NCBI GenBank assembly: GCA_000310025.1 | Contig: FN648844.1 | Span: forward strand, 4,752 to 30,651 | DNA length: 25,900 nt | Direction: 5' to 3' | Origin: Ectocarpus siliculosus | Taxonomy: Eukaryota > Sar > Phaeophyceae > Ectocarpales > Ectocarpaceae | Part shown: one piece after another, positions 22,401 through 25,900 of the stretch | Numbering within the stretch: the stretch's first letter is position 1 | Layout: the number at the start of each line of letters is the position of its first letter | Translations under genes and position numbers: made by a program | The notes under the pieces: generated by a model | Databases searched by the model: none | What the model was told of the DNA's origin: nothing | What the model saw: only the letters and a program-made list of their open reading frames with translations

Positions 22401-25400
22401 TGCGTGGATAAAAGACAGAACAAAGTACGAGAAGCAGCTGGAACAGGCAGACCAGCTCGGGGCCAAACGCAAGAAAAAAGCCCGGAGCGTGAAGTCGTTC
22501 ATCACGGGGAGGGTTAGGTCAAACGCTGAGGCCGAGCTCGAACTTCTCGACTGGATCAACGATGTTCGTTCGGAAGCCATCTCTGCCCGCGTCTCTACAA
22601 GGATGATCAAGAACAAGGCGGTATCGATCAACTCGCTTTGGTTCGGCCCGAGGCCTGCAGCGAACGACCTGGAGGGCATTAGAAAGTACCGCAACAAGCA
22701 GACTCGCTGGTGCAGGAGGTTCCTTAGGAAGAACCGGTTGTCATTCCGGGCGGTTGCCAGGCAAGGCCAGAAACTCCCTTCCGGGTGGCCTGCGATTGCC
22801 ATGAAAGCCGTCAAGGAATGGAGGGCACTTCGTCACGGAGGAATCGACGGTGGGGGAGGACGGAGCATGGCGGGGGCAACGAGCAGTGCGCCTTCGAAGC
22901 CACGTCTGTGTTCAAGGAGGAGCAGAGCTACAGCATGGATGAAACTGCTGTGTGGATGGAGCCCGCTGGCACGTCGACCGTGGCGGTGAGTTCAATAGTG
23001 TTGCTTCGAGTCATGTGCCTGTCTGGTCGTTTCTTGGCATTCCGTGCAAACAGTGGGCATTGTGATGCAATATTTTTTGCCGTACCTACTCAGTGTCCAG
23101 CCAGTAAGGCTAGACGACGTTGGTATTGTGCTTATGCCGGGTCAGAAGTTTCTTACCATTCGCATCCATCATCGCTGTACTGCAAAACCCATACGTTACT
23201 TTGTGCGTGAAGAGCTGTTATTCTCATCTACAAAATCGACTTTTTTCGTCGCCTCTGCTTTCTCTATTGCTTTTTGCTTTTTTATTTTTGTCGTTCGCAG
23301 CACACCGGTCAGAAAGAAGTGGCCATCAAAACCGGTGGAAAGGAAAAGTTGCGGATCACTGCCGTGCTTGCAGCAAACATGAAGGGCGGCAAACTCCCGC
23401 CGCTGCTCATCTTCAAGGGTAAGCCTACGGCGCCGGGCAAAACCCCCGCTGCCAACAGCATCGAACGAGAGTTCAAGGTGGGCAAGGACAAGAAGGGGAT
23501 AGCATACCCTCAGAGCGTTGTGTACGCCGTGGACGACAAGGCGTGGCACACGCAGCGCGTCTTCAGGGATGTTTGGCTCCCCCAAGTGTGGAACCGGCGC
23601 CCGGGTCGCGAGGGGGTCCTGGGCAACTACCGTCAGCCGGACACGCTGCTATCGTGGGACGATTACACCGTGCACAAGACAGCCCTGTGCAAGGAAGCGA
23701 TGGACAAGTCCAACACGACGCTGTTTATTGTCCCCGGAGGCGTAACGCCCAAGATCCAGCCTTGCGATGGACTTATGAACAAGCTGTTCAAGTCCAACAT
23801 GTCCAGGCTCTACGATGACCCCATGGCCTCCACCGACGCCGTGCGCAACGACCGCGGCTACCCGGATCCCCCATCGAGGGGATTGCTCGCGCAGTGGGTG
23901 AAGAAAGCGTGGGATGAAGTGGACCCTGAGAGCATCCGTTCGAGCTGGAGGAAGGCTGGCATGACCCTTGCCTTCGACGGATCTGAGGACGAGGCGTGGG
24001 CCAACAAGGAGCTCAACTCCGACGCCCAAGGGAAACCACTTCGTGCAGACGGCGACGCGGCCGCTGCCGGCGTGGAGGAGGCTGGCCCATCGGAGGAGGG
24101 GGAGACGATGGCCGACTTGTTGGAGGTGTTGGAAATCGACGACGATGACAGCTCGGGAGATGGCGAAGGCAACGATGACTCGGAGGTTGAGGTCATGGCA
24201 GACTTGCCGGGGGCGGACGTTGTTTGCATAGACTGAGGTGTCTTGTCTGGTATCTACCTACCGTAGTTGCATGCCATGGTCAAGTCAACCAAAGCTGCTA
24301 TTCGAGCCAATTTATCCTGGGTTTCATATGTTTCGGTAGTCGCTTGTCCTCTTGGTTTCTAGCTTTGGTTGATATGTAGCTGGCACTTGCTTGCGTCCTA
24401 TGTGGTTCCAGCTTGAGTGGTGAACGCAAGTCTTGCAAGTGGTTGCGTCGTCCAGATACCTGTGTGCTGTCGTTTTGTCGCACACAACATTGGCACAACC
24501 GCTATGAGGTATCGGTTCTACGTCTTCGTTGTGTACCTATGCGAAGAATTTCCAAAGGATACTGCGAAAATGCACGTGGGAAAGCATGTACGTGATGGAG
24601 TGGTGTGAGCCATCCTAGCTATCACACCTGTTTTACACCCCTTGACGCCCTTTGTACGTGGGTGCCTCCTGTAAGCGCACCGCATCACTCGAGCGACATT
24701 ATTGTCACACCCCCGTAGGTAGGGTCTTGTGGGCGCACTGCAACAACACGGGCGACATTATCACCCCCCCGTCAGGCCGGGTCCTGTGAGCGCGTATCAT
24801 CACACGGGCGAAGTTATCACACCCCCTTGTTATCACACCCCCTGTAAGCCGGGTCCTGTGAGCGCGCTTCATCACACGGGCGACGGTATCACACCCCCTT
24901 GTTATCACACCCCCTTGTTATCACACACCCTTGTTATCACACCCCCTTTTGGTGAGACTCTGTGAGTACACCTTATCACACGGGTGACATAAGATATCAC
25001 ACCCCCTACAGAATACCACACCCGTGTGATAACTTTCGTCCTCCCGAAAATATTATCACACGGGTGTGGTATCTTATGCAACCTACGGTACCCAACTCAC
25101 CGGGACCAACGCTGTGACCCGCACACTCTTCAAGTGGACATACTCCTTGCCGCACTTGGGGCATACCGCGTCGAGACTCGCAATCTCGGCGTCCGCCTCC
25201 ATTTTGCCACGCTCTCCATCTTCCGACAGGGCTGCAAGGACGTGGACCGGGTATTTGATGCTGTCGAACATCCTAAGCAGCTGTTCTACCTTTGCTACAA
25301 ACCCCGGCGCATTACGCTTGTACTCTGCCGCCCCTGAACCGATGCCCTCATCGCCTGAATCTTCGTCGCTCCCGCCGTCTAAGTTGAGGGGGGAGCTGCT

Positions 25401-25418
25401 TCCACAATCACTGCCCAT
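12813..25418 (-). CDS. Multi-exon transposase-like gene (KDZ/CxC-like?)
   Basis: Gene model of eight exons on the minus strand, about 808 codons from a candidate ATG at 25418 to TAG at 12813. Exons: 25418-25101, 20158-19905, 18663-18375, 17684-17400, 15129-14941, 14835-14411, 13742-13679 and 13417-12813. All introns are GT-AG and the phases match at every junction, provided one base is missing from exon 6. Exon 1 encodes an acidic stretch, then a CPKCGKEY zinc-ribbon-like motif. Exon 2 has [10 protein letters not shown], exon 5 has [11 protein letters not shown], and exon 8 has HDCNHGDDC and then GVNLNAHEQ, followed by a helical [13 protein letters not shown] segment. That order resembles KDZ-type transposase-related proteins, where a DxxC motif and an H..C...N..(C/A)EQ motif occur. 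This is an unverified resemblance. Coding potential and splice structure are much surer than function. A 4.4-kb transposon sits in intron 1. Confidence 0.65.
13679..13742 (-). CDS. Exon 7 (64 nt)
   Basis: A small exon found by phase and splice signals. The acceptor CTGGATCAG precedes GCCAAGGAGG (phase 0), and the donor GTACGA follows GGGCAG (phase 1). It encodes [20 protein letters not shown], a helical, charged segment. Confidence 0.65.
14411..14835 (-). CDS. Exon 6, with an apparent 1-base frameshift
   Basis: The acceptor CGGTCAG lies at 14836-14842, with a TTTAAC branch-point-like sequence and pyrimidines upstream. An alternative acceptor is GGCAG at 14812. The donor GTGAGT follows CGG at 14411. 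The first part reads well in one frame ([19 protein letters not shown], then [11 protein letters not shown] and VEEEQMAPG). The second part reads well only in another frame ([19 protein letters not shown], then [10 protein letters not shown] and [11 protein letters not shown]). The switch is near the CCCGGGG run at 14597-14603. The exon is 425 nt, one short of a multiple of three, and its donor is phase 0 as exon 7 needs only in the second frame. It is either a real lesion or a sequence error. Confidence 0.65.
14941..15129 (-). CDS. Exon 5: VITDIMC motif
   Basis: 189 nt, phase 0 at both ends. The acceptor TTAATGCAG precedes CACATGCC, and the donor GTTTCG follows GATCAG. It encodes [20 protein letters not shown] and then [12 protein letters not shown]. 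The hydrophobic strand ending in DxxC followed by an Arg resembles a catalytic-Asp strand of RNase H-fold transposases (KDZ type have a YDxxC form), which is an inference. Confidence 0.7.
15130..17399 (-). other. Intron 4 (2.3 kb), no exon recognised
   Basis: Exons 4 and 5 join in phase 0 across this interval. No convincing extra exon is seen, although its length allows one. At 15499-15572 a 37-bp unit beginning CCTCCCTTTGAGAACAGCAC is tandemly duplicated. An unrelated nested element cannot be excluded, but no inverted ends were found. Confidence 0.4.
17400..17684 (-). CDS. Exon 4
   Basis: 285 nt, phase 0 at both ends. The chosen acceptor is CATACAAG at 17685 because it keeps phase. A more pyrimidine-rich AACAG at about 17626 would break phase with exon 3. 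The donor GTGAGT follows CACGTG. It encodes [20 protein letters not shown], then [20 protein letters not shown] and [12 protein letters not shown]. No known motif is recognised. Confidence 0.65.
17685..18374 (-). other. Intron 3, nothing else seen
   Basis: About 690 bp between exons 3 and 4. No coding or repeat feature is supported. Confidence 0.5.
18375..18663 (-). CDS. Exon 3
   Basis: 289 nt. The acceptor CTGCCAG precedes AGCGCTGACC and completes the split Arg codon from exon 2. The donor GTGACT follows CCG (phase 0). It encodes a helix-rich, hydrophobic segment ([45 protein letters not shown]). The length of hydrophobic runs is not enough for confident membrane segments. No domain is recognised. 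Confidence 0.7.
18664..19904 (-). other. Intron 2, nothing else seen
   Basis: About 1.24 kb between exons 2 and 3 with short unconvincing open frames only. Confidence 0.5.
19905..20158 (-). CDS. Exon 2
   Basis: 254 nt. The acceptor TTCCAG precedes GGGCCCGATC (phase 0, matching exon 1). The donor GTGACT follows AAGAG (phase 2). It encodes [14 protein letters not shown], then [19 protein letters not shown] and a helical ending ([15 protein letters not shown]). The W..HGYF pattern after a zinc-ribbon-like Cys set is seen in some KDZ/CxC-type transposase relatives, by memory only. Confidence 0.7.
20159..20691 (-). other. Distal part of intron 1
   Basis: About 531 bp between the transposon and the acceptor of exon 2. 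Together with the 12 bp on the other side of the transposon it would have formed an intron of about 543 bp before insertion. No further feature is recognised. Confidence 0.5.
20692..20716 (+). repeat. Left TIR of the 4.4-kb transposon
   Basis: Begins CCGTAGGTTGCATAAGATA and ends TCACAC. It matches the complement of 25064-25088 except for one T/C difference. Confidence 0.93.
20717..20890. repeat. Left subterminal TAYCACACCCC repeats
   Basis: GATACCACACCCCCT-type motifs lie near 20725 and 20830, AATACCACACCCGTGTG near 20755, and TTATCACACGG near 20806 and 20873. The AATACCACACCCGTGTG block is also found at the right end (about 25011). They are probable transposase-binding or accessory sites by analogy with other DNA transposons. 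Confidence 0.75.
20935..21010 (+). CDS. Transposase exon 1
   Basis: The ATG at 20935 lies just inside the left subterminal repeats. It encodes [20 protein letters not shown] and onward, then the donor GTAAGA after GTGG (phase 1). The SNPAESPAA segment resembles the TAENPAA repeats of exon 2, which supports the join. Confidence 0.65.
20935..24236 (+). CDS. Pogo/Tigger/Jerky-type transposase gene, 4 exons
   Basis: Cut-and-paste DNA transposase of the DDE_1 group, about 790 residues. Exons: 20935-21010, 21103-21452, 21979-22985 (start less sure) and 23301-24236. Order of domains: an Ala/Pro/Thr/Glu-rich repeat N-terminus, a Psq-like helix-turn-helix ([17 protein letters not shown]), a CENP-B-like helix-turn-helix ending [15 protein letters not shown], then the catalytic core. 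Catalytic aspartates are in [19 protein letters not shown] and [10 protein letters not shown], the D-D-D pattern of pogo-type enzymes. The C-terminus is acidic ([18 protein letters not shown]). The core carries [18 protein letters not shown] and [10 protein letters not shown], typical of the family. One base appears to be missing between the second helix-turn-helix and the first Asp. If real, the copy is inactive. Confidence 0.88.
21103..21452 (+). CDS. Transposase exon 2, AENPAA repeat region
   Basis: After a 92-bp intron, the acceptor ACTCCCTCAG precedes CAGCCGCACATG and completes an Ala codon (phase match). The frame is rich in Ala, Pro, Thr and Glu with recurring TAE(N/T)P(A/T)A units ([35 protein letters not shown]) and a short Cys-containing part ([10 protein letters not shown]), ending [11 protein letters not shown] before the donor GTGTGC. 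Reading through would reach a stop near 21539 instead. It is likely disordered. Linkage to exon 3 rests on phase and position. Confidence 0.6.
21453..21978 (+). other. Probable intron of the transposase gene
   Basis: About 526 bp, from the donor after CAAAATAAG to the acceptor TTACAG at 21978 (phase 0). A stronger-looking acceptor TTTTCAG at 22042 would need a phase-2 donor that was not found. No other feature is seen. Confidence 0.45.
21979..22985 (+). CDS. Transposase exon 3: HTH domains and first Asp
   Basis: It encodes an acidic/linker part ([18 protein letters not shown]), a basic [10 protein letters not shown] stretch that could be a nuclear signal, a Psq-like helix-turn-helix, a CENP-B-like one, and the first catalytic motif ([18 protein letters not shown]). 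The ATG at 21949 is an alternative start if the upstream exons are not joined. The frame used up to [10 protein letters not shown] does not reach DETAVW: a switch is needed near the G runs at 22852-22856 or 22872-22876. The exon is 1007 nt, one short of a multiple of three. The donor GTGAGT follows GTGGCG (phase 0). Confidence 0.8.
22986..23300 (+). other. Intron inside the transposase core (315 bp)
   Basis: GTGAGT at the 5' end, and a long T-rich tract (TTGCTTTTTGCTTTTTTATT) before TCGTTCGCAG at the 3' end. It splits the region between the first catalytic Asp and the [11 protein letters not shown] strand. Phase 0 on both sides. Confidence 0.9.
23301..24236 (+). CDS. Transposase exon 4: catalytic core and acidic tail
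   Basis: Begins [19 protein letters not shown] and is open to TGA at 24234-24236 (936 nt). It carries [25 protein letters not shown] with the second catalytic Asp, then [20 protein letters not shown] with the third, [13 protein letters not shown], and a [12 protein letters not shown]-like C-terminal helix (W from [11 protein letters not shown]). The last 60 residues are Asp/Glu-rich. The order and spacing fit the DDE_1 family, so this exon looks intact. Confidence 0.92.
   Translation, partial: HTGQKEVAIKTGGKEKLRITAVLAANMKGGKLPPLLIFKGKPTAPGKTPAANSIEREFKVGKDKKGIAYPQSVVYAVDDKAWHTQRVFRDVWLPQVWNRRPGREGVLGNYRQPDTLLSWDDYTVHKTALCKEAMDKSNTTLFIVPGGVTPKIQPCDGLMNKLFKSNMSRLYDDPMASTDAVRNDRGYPDPPSRGLLAQWVKKAWDEVDPESIRSSWRKAGMTLAFDGSEDEAWANKELNSDAQGKPLRADGDAAAAGVEEAGPSEEGETMADLLEVLEIDDDDSSGDGEGNDDSEVEVMADLPGADVVCID
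24237..24615. other. 3' flank of the transposase gene
   Basis: Non-coding sequence inside the transposon between the stop codon and the right subterminal array. It would hold the 3' untranslated region. No distinct poly(A) signal was identified. Confidence 0.4.
24616..25063. repeat. Right subterminal TATCACACCCCC array
   Basis: At least seven TATCACACCCCC copies lie at 24819-25000, several as a direct run of TTATCACACCCCCTTG. A longer unit of about 70-90 bp containing GGGTCCTGTGAGCGCG and ATCACACGGGCGA is repeated two to three times (near 24720, 24778 and 24850). The array is much denser than on the left end, so the two transposon ends are strongly asymmetric. Confidence 0.85.
25064..25088 (-). 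repeat. Right TIR of the 4.4-kb transposon
   Basis: Reads GTGTGGTATCTTATGC and then AACCTACGG on the plus strand, the inverted copy of the left terminus. It is followed by the TA target duplication and, 6 bases further, by the splice donor of the host gene on the minus strand. Confidence 0.93.
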
Positions 25419-25502
25419 GACACCCAACCCAACGATATGCGTATGCACGCATTTGCCGCTAGAGCCTTTCTTGGACGAGGTGCACCCCGTCCCCCCATTC
25501 GC
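25101..25502 (-). CDS. Exon 1: acidic region plus CPKC motif
   Basis: Open from 25502 to the splice donor at 25100-25095 (GTGAGT after CCG, phase 0). The first ATG in frame is at 25418 ([11 protein letters not shown]). The frame is open further up to 25502 with a GKCVHTH stretch, where an AG could be an acceptor, so an upstream exon is possible. After the Met comes a Ser/Asp/Glu-rich segment ([11 protein letters not shown]), then a helical [14 protein letters not shown], and then [14 protein letters not shown], half of a possible zinc-binding site. The next Cys comes from exon 2 (IKGC). The intron that follows holds the 20692-25088 transposon. Confidence 0.65.
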
Positions 25503-25900
25503 CTATGATCATAGCCAAGTGACGGGCGCCAGGGGGTAGATAGTTGGTGGGACACAGGTTTGTTGCGTGAAAACAGTCAATGCTACGTGCTATGATGTAC
25601 ACCATCTTGAAAGCACCGAAAGTATCATTCGCTGCTACTTTGCCTTTCCGACCAGCTATCCTCAGGGGAAAATACTGTACGTCAGGTAAACCACGATATT
25701 TACCATCCGAGCTAGACAACACAGGCACCGATATTGCTGGCGTGGTTTGCACAACGAATTTCAAGGTTGGGGCGGGAAAACATACACAGCAGAAGCGCTC
25801 TAGAGCTCCGAATAAAAAATAGTCATGCATCGGCAGTAGTAGACTATCACCTTGCACTGGATCTGCTTCCTTTCAGTGGTCAGCGTTCTCGTTGATGGCG
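25503..25900. other. Upstream flank of the minus-strand gene
   Basis: Sequence upstream of the first recognised exon. A minus-strand open frame of 132 codons (25459-25857) has no recognisable domain. It could contain a further 5' exon or the promoter, but nothing specific is supported. Confidence 0.35.

Larger units (their letters stand above)
20692..25088 (+). mobile_element. Complete pogo-like DNA transposon, 4.4 kb
   Basis: Terminal inverted repeats of 25 bp at 20692-20716 and 25064-25088 match at 24 of 25 positions, starting CCGTAGGTTGCATAAGATA. TA flanks both sides (20690-20691 and 25089-25090), the target duplication of the Tc1/mariner/pogo superfamily. Both subterminal regions carry repeated TATCACACCCC / TACCACACCCC motifs, few on the left and dense on the right. 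Inside is one plus-strand, intron-bearing transposase gene (20935-24236). The size is larger than most pogo elements because of introns and an added N-terminal coding region. The near-perfect ends suggest a fairly recent insertion. It lies in intron 1 of the minus-strand gene, 12 bp inside the donor. Confidence 0.93.

Noticed and set aside
22029-22814. 261-codon minus-strand open frame
   Set aside because: It is the shadow of the transposase helix-turn-helix exon, whose plus-strand protein has clear family motifs.
1-25900. tRNA, rRNA or CRISPR features
   Set aside because: No tRNA arm pattern, rRNA-like stretch or spacer-repeat layout was recognised. The tandem repeats have no unique spacers.

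Overview
This window looks like nuclear DNA of a eukaryote dense in repeats and transposons. Genes are split by GT-AG introns with phase-matched exons, base composition is mixed, and little else is protein coding. A multicellular stramenopile such as a brown alga would fit, but that is an inference from style only.

Left part (1-9.9 kb). Positions 1-4965 are a tandem satellite of about 121 bp, interrupted at 2067-2552 by a solo-LTR-like insertion (TGTTGG...CCAACA) with a 5-bp target duplication GGCAA. An uninterrupted near-identical copy of the same array segment at 1-480 acts as the empty site. At 5244-5508 lies a 265-bp foldback element whose loop is one satellite monomer in the opposite orientation. 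Positions 6089-6945 (minus strand) hold a decayed reverse transcriptase/RNase H remnant, probably of a DIRS-like retroelement. Then come a 64-bp tandem duplication, a roughly 195-bp imperfect tandem repeat (to 9165), a block full of GAGTA/TACTC, and a block full of GTGGGAC/GTCCCAC palindromes.

Middle part (9.9-12.8 kb). No convincing gene is seen. Two small non-autonomous inverted-repeat elements lie at about 10735-10947 and at 11328-12117. The second is flanked by TA. Both share the terminus TACCGTA with the large transposon further right.

Right part (12.8-25.9 kb). A minus-strand gene of at least eight exons (about 808 codons from a candidate ATG at 25418 to the stop at 12813) can be pieced together by splice sites with matching phases. 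It has a CPKC zinc-ribbon-like N-terminal part and a C-terminal block with an HxxC...N..AHEQ pattern, reminiscent of KDZ-type transposase-related proteins. Its first recognised intron contains a complete 4.4-kb DNA transposon (20692-25088, TA target duplication, 25-bp TIRs matching at 24 positions), inserted 12 bp inside the splice donor. That transposon carries, on the plus strand, a four-exon pogo/Tigger/Jerky-type transposase gene with a Psq-like and a CENP-B-like helix-turn-helix, a D-D-D catalytic core, and an unusual Ala/Pro/Thr/Glu-rich repeat N-terminus encoded by two upstream exons. Both multi-exon genes appear to lack exactly one base, each near a G/C homopolymer.

Overall the window is a nest of mobile elements: an LTR in a satellite, a satellite monomer in a foldback element, and an autonomous transposon in the intron of a transposase-like gene.
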